This document shows, piece by piece, positions 32,935 to 46,226 of a stretch of 64,000 nt of DNA. The notes under the pieces are model-generated. The model did no database searches. It saw only the letters and a list, made by a program, of their open reading frames with translations, and was not told the origin of the DNA. Both the position numbers and the translations under genes were made by a program. Position 1 is the first letter of the stretch. Every line of letters starts with the position of its first letter. Source of the DNA: Phoronis australis. Its lineage: Eukaryota; Phoronida; Phoronidae. The stretch is taken from assembly GCA_002633005.1 (NCBI GenBank), contig NMRA01000872.1, positions 38,475 through 102,474 of the forward strand, given 5' to 3'.

Positions 32935-35900
32935 TCAAGTTGCTTTAATCTAAGCAGAAATAACTGCTCTTCTATAATCCATGTGCTGAGTTGTATTAAA
33001 TTCCAGCTTGATTCAAGCTGAGCTTCTGAACTCAGCACACTGTAGTACATAATATGTGTTAAATTGATTTGATTTAATTTTTCACCCAATGGATGTCAAG
33101 CTGTCAGTTTATGCCCTGCCGTGTTAAAGTCTGATGCAGTGATATATTGGAAGTCCTAATGAAACTGAAGTATAAGTACAGTGTAGTGTGGACTGTCAAG
33201 GCTTTGTTTCATAAAAGTGAATGAAAGCCTAACTTCAATGGAATTTTGTTATTTTAGATGTATTGGGCTAATCAGATAGTCTTAGCAAAGTCTTGGTAAA
33301 ATAAGAAAACGCGAGTTCAATCATACAAATGTAAGCTCCTCAAATGATAAGTGAAGCTGCCTTTTTGTGACATGTTGCGTCACCATGAGATTCCAGCACA
33401 AACAACGAAAGGTTGTATTGAATAGGGGTCTGAATAGAGCACCATTGCGTGTGGATGTTATTCGCAGCTGTTTGAATTAAGATTAAGATTCTTGTGGTGA
33501 CATAGACGAAAGCAAACCAATACTCCTAACAGTTCGTTACATTTGGCAACTAATGGTTGACTCAGAAGGATGCTCTTAACATACTGTAGGAACCAAATTT
33601 ACCTGTGTCACCGTTGCAGATAGACTGTGAGACTTCAGACAGAAATTTGCTCTTACTCACCCACTTGACAATTGCTGAAAAAGCCGAGTAATTGAAAGCA
33701 CGTCACACTCTAGAAATAATTGATAGACATTGAGCTGGTAAGGAGCAGTTATGTGTGTATTTTCAGCGACTTGGCACTTATGCTTTAGTGTGAAACATCT
33801 TTGTGTAGCCTAAGACCAATTTTCTGACTTAGGCCACTTTTTTGAAACAGACCTCTGAGCTTGGACAATCACTGAAGTCGCTTCAGTCTCCAAAACTTGT
33901 CACACTCAGGACTGTGGTGAAATTATCATATTCAGGAGACGGCAAATGTGTAATTGTAATGGCACATGCTGTCATGAAATGGGAACGTTAGGAAAAGCGA
34001 CCTCTTTGTGCAGACTGACAAGTTATGCGATGGCAAGCTAAGCAAAGTAATGTGTGTAAAATTTCAAGTGCAAACGTCCTTTAATAGAAAAAGTACAAAC
34101 GTTTACAAACAGATATCGCTGTACACATTTGTTGGTTTATGCTAACAAATACGGCTCCCATAGAAGTATCGGGCTATACAGCCCATGGAATAAAGCGGAG
34201 AAAAGCCTACTGTAACATGCTCTGCGGGGCTTTAAATGTATCCCAGCCTTGGTACGTTGGCCCATTCATGAATATATTCCAATGCACTGCATTGAGCATG
34301 GTTATGGGTAAGCTGGTCTTTGGAAATTCGTGATACCCCTTGAGTGACATCCTATTACGCATTTTCGATGGCCAGCTCTAACAAATCTTGTAAGGTAGGT
34401 TAAAGGACCTGTGTTAGGAGTAAAGCCTGTTCTGAGAGTACTCATCGTCTGCCGTCTGAGGATGTGGGGATAAATTAGTTGCCAGTGTTGATCGTTACTA
34501 GTTTGTGATGCACAATAGGGAGCTGTGAGCATTACATGGCATAGAATTTTAGTTAAACTCTTGTACATGAGGTTCAAAGCCGGGGGCTAAATTTTGTACT
34601 CGAAAACTGAACAATTAGATTGCAATCTTTAAGTAAACTTACAAATTTGCACTCGAATCATTCAACACAGTTGGTTGCATGAGTTTCAAGCTCCTGAGTA
34701 AGTTTTTCTGATTTCCAAGATTAGACCTTGGGCCTTGGTCTGTGATACATAAAGATTTATAATAATCTAATTATACATCTATTTTTCCATGTCCGCAATT
34801 TGAATTCATGACTATTACACTTAGTCTTTGTTTAGTAAAGATTAAGCATAATGAGGTGTGTTTTTCAATCACAACGTGGTCGTTGATGTTCACATACACG
34901 TAAGCTAATACTAAGGCTTATTGATGTTTCAGTATTTTGTGTGAGAGACTGCTGAAACCGTTAGACTTACTGAGGCTAAGCTTTCATAGGGAAGACAGTT
35001 TGAAATTCTGTTGGCATCAACTATAGGTGTCGCTGTATCTATGCTTTCGTTCTCTTTGCGTCTAATTTATACTGTGATGTGTTTTACACAATATGTACAT
35101 CTTGAATAAATCAAAATAGAGTAGATGACCTGTGTTTTGCTATGCAAGATTTTGCTGTCTTTTAACAATTGCTTTGTTTTCGTTTTGTATGTACGCAAAT
35201 GTTTTGGTAAATCCCTGCCCCTGATTTCTGTTGTGGCTTCATGTTCTGGTTCATGTGCACTTACATGTGCAAGTGTCGCCCCCTGTTGTTGGCCATTTAG
35301 CTTGGGCAGACCATCTATTATATTTTGTTACAAGCTTTGTATTAAGCATGTTGTCTGGAATTACTGGCTCTTTGGATTGCAGCAACCAAACTTAAATAAT
35401 GCAACTGGGATTCAATCCAAGCGTACCCCATGCATTAGCAGACATTTAAAGAAAAGCCACATTTCAATTTAGTCCGGTCTGTGCTACTTTCTGATCAGGA
35501 ATTTTTGTCTGTAATCAGAAAATTTAACGCTTGAGCACAAAATTGCTGGGTAATAACCTGTGTTCACTCGACACGAAAGTTAGCTTAAAATCTGTTTATG
35601 GGTACCGTAGGTCTCGTGAATGGGGGATCGTCACACTCGACATTGTTACATGCTCGCTGTGGGATGTGTGCAATTTTGAAGTACCCTGTATACTTTATGG
35701 CGGTCATAGGCAGACGGAGAGCTAAAAGGGTTTAACTCAGGGTTAAGAAAATGGTTTCAAAGTCTTCCCTGATCAAGTTCAAGGTGGATTTGGTACTTGA
35801 AAAATGACACTACTGGTTGGTTTAGCACAGCGTGACGTTTTATGAACCAAACCGGAGTGCCCGTTTTCTGGAAACCCCGGCAGGGTGCACCAGTCTCAAA

Positions 35901-36442
35901 TAGCCACGCAACTATGTCCCCTAAATCTACAGCGTATTTGTTTCGTTTTTTACTCACAGATGTTATATTTTTCTATCGTTTTAGTTTAATTATTGGTCCC
36001 ACTAAATGACATTTTCTAATAATATAGCTAAAACTGAGTCCTAATTGAGTTATAATAATTAGGGACTTAGTCCTTAAATCGGGGGCATAGCATGGAAAGA
36101 TCCCTACATATTTTCAGCTCAGAGAGACTTGTTTTATATATCTGAGTTTTCAGTGATGTTGATGTTTTAACGCAGAGTTCACTCTCGATTCGTACATTTA
36201 TCAAAGCCTTAAACCGACTTAGTCATGAGACTGCATAAGAAAGGTCGAACAGCATAACAAAGGACAAAAATATTTTCACAAGCCTAGAAATACACAGTAG
36301 ATTTATGGAACTCAGGTGAGTCCCAAATTGGAAATGTTTCATGCAACGGCGAGCACTGAAACTCATTTCACATGTTTTTAAGGGACAATTTGAGACCAGT
36401 TAAATAACAATAAGTAGTCGACTGTCGAAAGCTTATTCCTTG
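32847..36442. repeat. Large direct duplication, copy 1 (3,596 bp)
   Basis: Begins inside the last TBCA exon (CCTCAGTGAACTTGAGG) and ends GAAAGCTTATTCCTTG at the N at 36443. It contains the TBCA 3' UTR and downstream intergenic sequence. Compared with copy 2 it has an extra segment of about 1,223 bp (33436-34658) bounded by GAAT on both sides. I see no gene in the downstream part; AATAAA at 35105 could be a distal TBCA poly(A) signal. Confidence 0.95.
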
Positions 36443-36443
36443 N

Positions 36444-36531
36444 CCTCAGCGAACTTGAGGAGTTCACCACTGCCAAACAGCAATTGGACGATGCCCAGAA
36501 GGTAGTCGACGCCCATGCTGAAGCCTCCTAG
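36444..36531 (+). pseudogene. Duplicate fragment of TBCA last exon
   Basis: Repeats the final 88 bases of TBCA exon 4 (one silent-looking change at GACGATGCC) with the same TAG stop. It lacks the first 17 bases of that exon and its splice acceptor because the duplicate starts at the N. It is not an expressed exon in this configuration and probably not a real extra copy. Confidence 0.85.
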
Positions 36532-38815
36532 TCAAGTTGCTTTAATCTAAGCAGAAATAACTGCTCTTGTATAATCCATGTGCTGAGTTATATTAATTCC
36601 AGCTTGATTCAAGCTGAGCTTCTGAACTCAGCACACTGTTGTACATAATATGTGTTAAATTGATTTGATTTAATTTTTCACCCAATGGATGTCAAGCTGT
36701 CAGTTTATGCCGTGCCGTGTTAAAATCTGATGCAGTGATATATTGGAAATCCTACTGGAACTGAAGTAGAAGTACTGTATAGTGTGAACTGTCAAGTCTC
36801 TATTTCTTAAAAGTGACTTAAAGCCTAACATCAACGGAATGTTGTTATTTTAGATGTATTGGGCTAACCAGATAGTCCTAGCAAAGTCTTGGTAAAATAA
36901 GAAAACGCGAGTTCAATCATACAAATGTAAGCTCGTCAAATGATAAGTGAAGGTGCGTTTTCGTGCCATGTTGCGTCACCATGAGATTCCAGCACAAACA
37001 ACGAAAGGTTGTATTGAATAGGGGTCTGAATCATTCAACACAGTTGGTTGAGTTTCAAGCTCCTGAGTAAGTTTTTCTGATTTCCAAGATTAGACCTTGA
37101 GCCTTGGTCTGTGATACATAAAGATTTATAATAATCTAATTATATATCTATTTTTCCATGTCCGCAATTTGAATTCATGACTATTACACTTAGCCTTTGT
37201 TTAGTAAAGATTAAGCATAATGAGGTGTGTTTTTCAATCACAACGTGGTCGTTGATGTTCACATACACGTAAGCTAATACTAAGGCTTATTGATGTTTCA
37301 GTATTTTGTGGGAGAAACTGCTGAAACCGTTAGACTTACTGAGGCTAAGCTTTCATAGGGAAGACAGTTTGAAATTCTGTTGGCATCAACTATAGGTGTC
37401 GCTGTATCTATGCTTTCGTTCTCTTTGCCTCTAATTTATACTGTGATGTGTTTTACACAATATGTTCATCTTGAATAAATCAAAATAGAGTAGATGACCT
37501 GTGTTTTGCTATGCAAGATTTTGCTGTCTTTTAACATTTGCTTTGTTTTCGTTTTGTATGTAAGCAAATGTTTTGGTAAATCCCTGCCCCTGATTTCTGT
37601 TGTGGCTTCATGTTCTGGTTCATGTGCACTTACATGTGCAAGTGTCGCCCCCTGTTGTTGACCATTTAGCTTGGGCAGACCATCTATTATATTTTGATAC
37701 AAGCTTTGTATTAAGTACGTTGTCTGGAATTACTGGCTCTTTGGATTGCAGCAACCAAACTTAAATAATGCAACTGGGATTCAATCCAAGCGTACCCCAT
37801 GCATTAGCAGACATTTCAAGAAAAGCGACATTTCAATTTAGTCCCGTATGTGCGACTTTCTGATTGTTCAGGAATTTTTGTCTGTAATCAGAAAATTTAA
37901 CGCTTGAGCACAAAATTGCTGGGTAATAATCTGTGTTCACTCGACACGAAATTTAGCTTAAAATCTGTTTATGGGTACCGTAGGTCTCGTGAATGGGGGA
38001 TCGTCACACTCTGCATTGTTACATGCTCGCTGTGGGATGTGTGCAATTTTGAAGTACCCTGTATACTTTAGAGCGGTCACAGGCAGACGGAGAGCTAAAA
38101 GGGTTTAACTCAGGGTTAAGAAAATGGTTTCAAAGTCTTCCCTGATCAAGTTCAAGGTGGATTTTGTACTTGAAAAATGACACTACTGGTTGGTTTAGCA
38201 CAGCGTGACGTTTTATGAACCAAACCGGAGTGCCCGTTTTCTGGAAACCCCGGCAGGGTGCACCAGTCTCAAATAGCCACGCAACTATGTCCCCTAAATC
38301 TACAGCGTATTTGTTTCGTTTTTTACTCACAGATGTTATATTTTTCTATCGTTTTAGTTTAATTATTGGTCCCACTAAATGACATTTTCTAATAATATAG
38401 CTAAAACTGAGTCCTAATTGAGTTATAATAATTAGGGACTTAGTCCTTAAATCGGGGGCATAGCATGGAAAGATCCCTACATATTTTCAGCTCAGAGAGA
38501 CTTGTTTTATATATCTGAGTTTTCAGTGATGTTGATGTTTTAACGCAGAGTTCACTCTCGATTCGTACATTTATCAAAGCCTTAAACCGACTTAGTCATG
38601 AGACTGCATAAGAAAGGTCGAACAGCATAACAAAGGACAAAAATATTTTCACAAGCCTAGAAATACACAGTAGATTTATGGAACTCAGGTGAGTCCCAAA
38701 TTGGAAATGTTTCATGCAACGGCGAGCACTGAAACTCATTTCACATGTTTTTAAGGGACAATTTGAGACCAGTTAAATAACAATAAGTAGTCGACTGTCG
38801 AAAGCTTATTCCTTG
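36444..38815. repeat. Large direct duplication, copy 2 (2,372 bp)
   Basis: Collinear with 32847-36442 at about 98% identity by eye but lacking the 1,223-bp segment; the junction is at 37032-37035. It begins right after the N at 36443 and runs into unique sequence at 38816. The most likely explanation is the second haplotype of the same locus. Confidence 0.95.
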
Positions 38816-39296
38816 TCGTCAAGTGGGGCGTGGATTTTTATAGCTGCTTATTCATATATCCCTGGCTAACTAAAACGCGGCACTATTCCTTCAATTTCGT
38901 GAACCAAAAAAATGATGTTGGGTCTTGCAAGTCAATGATCGTGCGCCGTACTTGTTCTCTTCCCTTAAGATAGTGTCACACGCCCACAGCGTGAGAGTTA
39001 AGCCTCCTGACATAAGTTTCCTGGCACATACGCTTATCGGGGCTTAAAACAAACAAAGAGCTAATGGGAGTTACAGAAATTAATGAACTGAGCAGGTCCT
39101 TTGAACCAATTGACAACAACGAATACCTCGAATATAGGAGAAGAAACGAATCTCCAATCGTCTTTGTCTTGTTTACTGTCCGACGAGTTAAGTTGATTCC
39201 TTCCAAGAATGTACTTTCACACCACGATAAATCTGCTTTATTTTGAGAGGACCCCCGGGACTGTAACTTCTTCATTTCACAAACTCTCGGACTGTG
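38816..39296. other. Astacin gene 5' flank
   Basis: Unique sequence between the duplication and the astacin start codon. It must hold the astacin promoter and 5' UTR. No convincing TATA box was seen. Confidence 0.35.
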
Positions 39297-42200
39297 ATGA
39301 GGTCTCTCGCCTTGCTGGTGATTTTCGTCTTTGGCTACGTGGTATGCGATGGGCCACATGAGGTATGAATGTATTTTTTATCCACAAGTGAAGTTGTTCT
39401 CCTAACGCCTCCCTTTTGTTTTGAAAATATTTACTAAATGTCAATCACCTTTGCGTAACTAAGAAAGGATTTTTTAGCCCGGATTCTGCCGAGTCACGGA
39501 TGCTTTTCACACAAGCTCTGAAAATTATGGGTACACATGAGATATTCATGTATAAGGCTCCATTTGCAATCTCATAAGAACTATAATTTTCGAATTAATA
39601 TAACTGGGTTATTCAAAGAATTTCATACAAACATTTGTAGAGCTATGCAATCTTCATGAACAGTCCTAGAAAAGATCCACTGCTCCTGGGAGTTTACAAC
39701 GGTGACTGCACGACTTGCTTTCTCGTTAATCAAATGTTCCCCGTTGTTATGGATAGAGTTTTATTCCCACAATTCTGATGTCAACCCAAATCTTGGAATC
39801 ACATGTCTTTTTTCGTAAACCGCTGTTATTTCCAATTTCTGATAGGATGCACTGTGTATTGTGACAATAGTAAATAGCGTGACACCTCCCTGTATACTAG
39901 GTCGAGTGCTTCTGGTCCTGTCACTCGAACGTGTATGCAAAAATGACCAGGCTATGAGAAAAGAAGTATGTTCACAGGGGCAGATCCAGGATTTTGAGTT
40001 GGGGGGTAGGGTACAAGAATAACCATAATTTCGCCTCATGCGCCCGCCCAGCCTAAAATGTGTCACGCTTTTTGTGGTCACAATAACAGCGGTTTACGAA
40101 AAAAGACATAGCCCNCCACTGGTTCACGGCAGATCATGTCAGCAAGAACGCCTGGCAAGATTAGTGCTTGAGGGGGATGAACGCACCGCGCATGTAGGGC
40201 GGGCGAGGAACCCAAACAGCCTTGAATAAAGCATACCACAGTGTCTTGAGCTCTCACTTTCTCATGGTCGACGATCGAAATCATAACCGTGAATGTCTTA
40301 CTTTCCAGGAACAGGAAGAAGCCTTAGGCAGTACACTTGACCAACTATGTAAGTTGCCATTTTGGGTGTTCTCGACACTGCAAGGCAGACCAGTATACAT
40401 GTAAGATCACTTATGGCGGTGGCAATTGAAAGCGTCATCAAGACTGAACAACTAGAAAAATACATTGCCAACTCATTTTATTCGTCAAGACATCGTCATC
40501 GTTTAATCAACGTTGGCCCGATTGCAAGCTTTTCTCCAAACAACTGTGAAGATTAGTCATCGGTAAAAGTTATGTGAATTAGAACTCCGGACATTTGAAG
40601 TATTCCTATAAAACATTCGGTCAGAGAAGTATGCCGCCGCTACTCTAAAGCCTGCGCCTAAAGCATGATTTCACCATTTTATTCGTTAGTTCGACTTCTG
40701 TTATTAGACATGTGCATCGTTTCGAAATTTTAGTGCTGAGTTTGTTTGCGTATTAAATTATTTTTGAAAAATGTCAGTGGGAACTCAAGGGAATTCTTAC
40801 AAAACAGCCCACTTACTTGCTCTCGGTCAACGTAGCACTTCCTGACGTTCATGTCATTCAGTTTCAGATGAAGAATTTGCCAAGTTTCTTCAATATGAAG
40901 AGGACGGTCATGAGGTTTGTATATACATGTAACACTTCGAAAGTCGATTGAAAATTGCAATCGTGTTTCCATGATTGCTTTCAAACCTGGTTTCCTTTCG
41001 AGCGCAGGCCTATTAGACATGTTTCACGGAAATGGCTGGTACAGGATTCGCAGGAGAAGGTTTTCCGAATTGAATGTTTATTCATTCACTGATTTTTAAA
41101 ATTTATATTGACCTTAAATGTGGGGATATTGTTTCTTTAGCGTTTATTATCTGACTGGTACACATGTATCCAAAATGTTGGAAACACTTTCAGCATTACA
41201 ACAGTTTCATTTTCAACTATACCGGGACATCTGTTTAGGACAATTAGATCGACTACGTCAGACCTTCCTCCCGTTCATTAACTCTAGGACCCCGCTAAAA
41301 AGTAAGACTTCGCGAGATTACGTGAGTTATTGCCGTGCATTTTAAATGAGAACACGTGACTTTGACTAGGTTTTAGCTACTGCAGGTCCTGCTATCGTAG
41401 GCCCTAGCGACTACTGAACGCACGCCTTGTTTACCATAATCAGATTGTCTGTGACAGGATGTGGGTGACTACAATAAAGGAGAAAGATGGACGAATGGAA
41501 TAGTCTTCTATGAACTAGATCCGCAATATGGTAAGAGTTTATGCGCCTGTCTTTTTTACTTTGCATCGTAAATTTTCCCAGAACTGTCCCTAACATCATA
41601 AAAAACAAGATGCCAGTGAAAGTGGCAGCACCTGAAAGCACTTGACGCAGTGGAAGTCCCTGAAGTTCCACCATTTTAACCAAGTTTTTATTTGGTTGAA
41701 ATCCCTGTAAGAAAACACTTAATCCGGTAATTTCATGTAAAAAGATAATTTAATGGTATAAACAATCTGTTACTTTCTTAAACCCTCGAGCAATAGCTTT
41801 ACGAAACAAGTACGAAACTGAGCTTGCACAACCATGGCATACATGTAGTTCGTTGACATTTAAGGCTTTGGCTGACTATTCCGGCGAACAAAAGAAGGAC
41901 CGGTGGTGCAGCCCCAATCGCTTCAGTGTTAAGTGTGCTTTTTTGGGTGAAACTGCTTTGGAACTTCATATTTTAAGCTGGTCTCTTGGTTCCATCTTCA
42001 AATGTTGACAGTACTTGACATTAGCTGCTTGCACGAATTCGTCAGTATGCTTGAGAACGAGGTGTTGTGTCCAAACTACAGTTGTTCTGCATGTTTGAAA
42101 CGCGCGCTTTCAAGTTTGCGTTGTTAAAGTTGGTGCTAAAACGAGACATTGTACAGTATCTAAAACAACAGCGCACAGCGCCGCCAAAGTTCGCAAGTAG

Positions 42201-45200
42201 TGAATTGGTAGATATGTGCCGGCGTTGGAAGGTTGCAAAACTCATGGGTGACTGTTCATACCTTTTCCCTGAATTATATATCGAGAGGTTTTAGACATAC
42301 CGGGAATTGCCAAAAATACATGTAGGCCCATGACTGTATGTTCTGAACAAAATTCCAAAAGTACTCCCATTGTCGTATTTTCGCCTGTTTGTAGGCTTTG
42401 GAAATGTGCTGAATGACTTCCAAACCGTTTTGAGAGACTAATTAATGATAATTATTTTGCTTTAAATCTGCGTATTAAACAAAATATTATCACAGTTTCC
42501 AAAAATACTCCTGTCCGTGTATTCGATTTTATTTCGCGTTTTTGAAAGTTGTTCAGTTTAGTGATATCTGCCTTTCGGTCTTTTTGGAAATTTCCGTTCA
42601 TCTCATGTTGGTTGAATTCGTTTGGATACATATAGCCTAATAGGGTATCAGTTTCATTTCCTGAGACAGAAAATTAATTCCTTTTCAAGAGCTCGGTCTT
42701 GTTTTTTTGTTATTAGTGACTCGGGTTATCTATAATGGCGAAAGAACAACGACAAATTCAGAGACTGAAAGAGTTTTCGCATTGAATTTATCAAATTTGA
42801 AAAACCCGAAGGTCGACATTAAAGTCATTATAACCATTGTCAGAGATATAATGTTTTTGCCTGGAGAGAGTAAGACATACTTGAACACGTACCTCACTTG
42901 AACTAAGCCTTCATGTAACATGGAGCCTCACAACAAAGCATACAACTCAAGCAGCTGGCTATAAGCAAAAGAAACAAACGTTCACCTTGCCACGAATCAG
43001 TTTGAACTTGTCGCCGGGTTGCGCGAAGATGGCCGTGCTTGGTGCCTCATGTTGTCATTCTATTCGGTGATGTTGCTTCGATAAGTGTTGTTTCCGTTAA
43101 AGATGAACTCGACGCGTATCTCATAGAAACAGCAATGAGGCGATTCGAGAACGACACAGCCATCGGCAATCAAACCTGCATACAGTTCAATAAGAGAAAA
43201 GACGAAGAGGACTACTTATACATTAGTCCTATCAAAAACTCGTAAGTAGCACATCTACACGTATACAGAACAGTGACGACTGTTTACGACTCATTTCTGG
43301 TTGACCAGCACAGAGAGACCATCTGAAAATGACTTTTTGTAATTGGCCCTATTCATTAGCCAATCATGTCTATAGAAGCTCGAGCTAGTACTTTCCCTGG
43401 AATGCTTACGATATACGTTACGCAAGAAAATAGGTTCATATTCAGACCTGAAAGTTTCATAATGAGGCTAGGTATCAACTTTGAAGTTGCCTGTCAATTG
43501 ACGCAGTGGGGCTCAAAAACGAGGGTCAGCTTAGAAGACCCATGAGTTGTGCTAATGGCCCATTCCGACGTATTCAAATTTGTAGTGAGGTAACCATTCA
43601 CGAGCGAGCTTTTCTGCTGCCCCATGAGTGCATTACGCGGAAAGCTACCTGCAATTGTTTGAATGTAGAAAGTATTTAGCAGGAGAGCAATTCTGATAAA
43701 ATTCACCCTCTGCGTCAATGGTGAAATCATGAAAGTCACCGGGGCAACATGTGGATTCAAAACTGAGCCATTTAGCTTGAACTAAACGATGATAATACGG
43801 GTTACTGTTCATGCTAAAGGCCTACATTAAACCTGACTAAAAGCGTCAGGGCAGATGCGCGCAACTTTACTTAAGTGTAGAGCCTTCTCGGCCGAACTTG
43901 AGAAAAGGAACATCCAGTCCATTTTATGCCCAGAAAACACAGATGTTTGAGTACAGGGATCAAATTGAGATCAAATTTTGAGGGTAAGTGATCTAAATAT
44001 GAAATTGATTTTTGTGACAGATTGTGGTTTATGGCGCTTTAAGATTTGGGTGGAAGCGACGACGAGGAAGAGGTTGATGATGATGATGAAGGTGTTGTCG
44101 GTGGTGGTGGTAGTGATGATGGTGGTTGTGATGTTGATGGTGGTGATCATGATGTTCATGGTGATTACAAGGATGACGAACTAACTCCATGATATAGTGA
44201 CGTTAATGAGAATGTGACGGAGTGTCGAGGCAGATTTTAATGGCAAACCTGAGGTAGACGTGAGGCTTTCCAAGTTTGTGTCCTTGTCAATTCGCTTTCG
44301 GTGTAAAAGTCGCGTTGCTGTCGTGGAGAAAAAAAAAGTTTTTATTCTGTGTGTTTGTTGTATTGTAGCCGCAACCCACCTCTCATTTAAGGTGTTTTTC
44401 AAAAGTTGGTCGAAAAGGCGGAAAGCAGGTGACGTCACTAGGGAAACCGTGTCTTGCCGAAGAAGGAAAGATTCATCACGAGCTGATGCACGTTCTGGGC
44501 TTCCTACATGAGCAGAGTCGAAATGACCGCGACCAGTATGTCAGAATTGTCTGGGAAAATATAAACCCAGGTGGGTGAGCGAAATATTTAAAGAGGAAAC
44601 ACGATCAGAATGACACCTGTAGACTTTTGACTTTTTCCGTCTCTAAAAGTGAGTATAATCATATTCCATAATGGGGCAAAGTTGTTGTATAGCCGTAAAC
44701 GGCTCTGTCCACACATCCCAGCTATTCGACTATAGTCATGAACAATTTTTTCGTCTCGACTTTTCAAGTTAATATCGGATACTGAGTCGTATGGAGGTAG
44801 AACTTTACAGAATTGGTAAAATGTGACAATAAATTTACAATTTTAGTGTAAGATTTGATCTACCTGCTGGTATTCTAGCTCAGTGCGTTCAGTCGCCGGC
44901 TGACTGGGGACAGTTTCTCGGAGAGAGTTTTTTTTTCTTTTAATCCTTGTCAGCTGTCAGAAATCTGACTGCGAATAGCCAAATGGTGATGTTTTTTTTG
45001 TCTTTTGAGTTTCTCGAAACGTTTTGTCTTCAGCTCGTCGAACAGAATGTAAAAGTCTGTCTGACTGTCACCATTAGCCTCTTATCGTGACTGGCTTCAT
45101 GTAAGTCATTCCTAGACTAATTTTTAACGTGAAGTCATAAAACAAAAGCCAGTAGACTCTTTCAAAAACACTGCGGATTCAGGTCATGAGCCTGTTATTT

Positions 45201-45865
45201 CCAAGTTTTTGGTAGTGCTCGCGATAGAAGCCTGACTTCTGCCAATTAAGCGCACGCGTCGAATCCACGAAGTTTAAACGGTGAGTAATGTTACAGGTCC
45301 TACTGTATAAAAGAACAACTTTTGGCTTTAGACCACTTATGCAAGTGGCTACAACAATCTGATGTTATTTGAGGGCTTAGGAACAGCCGACAGTTCGTTA
45401 TTCACTCTTGAGGCCTATTGGCTCCTCTGCATGGCCTCTGTCATCACGGCATTTCATAACGAAATGTTAACCTTTGCAAGCCAATGCATAATTTGTCATA
45501 GTAAATGACTAACAAGTTAAGACCAGTTGTATAACAAATCAATTAAGATTATTTTTTGCTGTAGGCCTACTTGTCTATAGCCGCTTAAATAATGAGCATA
45601 ATCCCTGACCGTTGCGCTTAAAACACATTTCTTGTTATTAGAACACTTCCGTAACTTCGAAAAGTACTCCAACGTGGAATCGGAACACTTTGGTCTCCCG
45701 TATGACTACGGAAGTCTACTCCACTACAGCGAATACGCATTTTCCAAGAACGGTGAAGAGACTATCGTCGCCACCAACTCATCTGGTGCTGCCACCATGG
45801 GTCAACGAGAGAAACTGAGTCCTATCGATATTCAAAAAATCAGATCAGTCTATGGATGTTTGTGA
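39297..45865 (+). CDS. Astacin-family zinc metalloprotease (M12A), single catalytic domain
   Basis: Predicted secreted endopeptidase. Exons: 39297-39362, 40309-40348, 40862-40914, 41458-41530, 43103-43241, 44392-44570, 45642-45865. Phases join to 257 residues plus stop. Residues 1-17 ([17 protein letters not shown]) are a signal peptide, followed by a short acidic propeptide. The mature-domain start is [19 protein letters not shown]. The zinc site [15 protein letters not shown] is complete: His153, His157, His163 and Glu154. It is followed by [14 protein letters not shown]. Astacin landmarks include [12 protein letters not shown] and LPYDYGS. The Met-turn reads SLLHY, with Leu210 where nearly all astacins have Met; the zinc-binding tyrosine (212) is kept. 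The chain ends SVYGCL, so there are no EGF, CUB, ShK or MAM domains. The propeptide lacks an obvious FxGD aspartate-switch motif, so an exon could be missed between 40915 and 41457. Confidence 0.92.
39803..40109. repeat. Imperfect ~300-bp inverted repeat in astacin intron 1
   Basis: Outer arms of 28 bases match perfectly as reverse complements (39803-39830 and 40082-40109, containing GTAAACCGCTGTTAT). A second inner pair contains AGCGTGACAC/GTGTCACGCT. The right arm ends six bases before the N at 40115. It could be a MITE or a foldback assembly artefact. Confidence 0.6.
44066..44180. repeat. GAT/GGT trinucleotide-rich tract
   Basis: Interrupted GATGATGATG / GGTGGTGGT run in astacin intron 5. 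Low complexity; the short open frames across it are not genes. Confidence 0.8.
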
Positions 45866-46226
45866 ATTTTGGTGATTGTTCTTGAATACTAGTTGGCATC
45901 CAATTAAAAATAGAAAAAAAGCTTTAGAAGTTCTTGTATTTTCCTGATAACCAGCATTGTTGCTTGAGGAAACGTTGTTTTTAACCTGCCCCCGTTTTTC
46001 TTACTGTGTTCGTGAATTATGCACTACAGACTAAGTGATGTCTATAAAAGTTGAATTTTTAAAGGCAAATGTGTCACCCGATTTGATTTTTTAAGCGTTT
46101 TAATCAGTATTAGTCCATAACATCCCGCCGTGTCATTAAACCTATTTCTGACTATGGATCAGTGCCTTTAATGAAGAATTAAAGCTGCGTGGCGCTTTTG
46201 TATTCAATCCAGTACCGGTGGTCAAA
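45866..46226. other. Astacin 3' flank
   Basis: Presumed 3' UTR and downstream sequence. Only variant poly(A) hexamers are seen (ATTAAA near 46135 and 46179). Confidence 0.35.

Noticed and set aside
36444-36531. Second TBCA gene
   Set aside because: Only part of the last exon is present, it starts at an N, and all flanking sequence is duplicated too.
44260-44511. 83-codon frame overlapping astacin exon 6
   Set aside because: It is in a different frame from the zinc-site exon, which is clearly the coding one.
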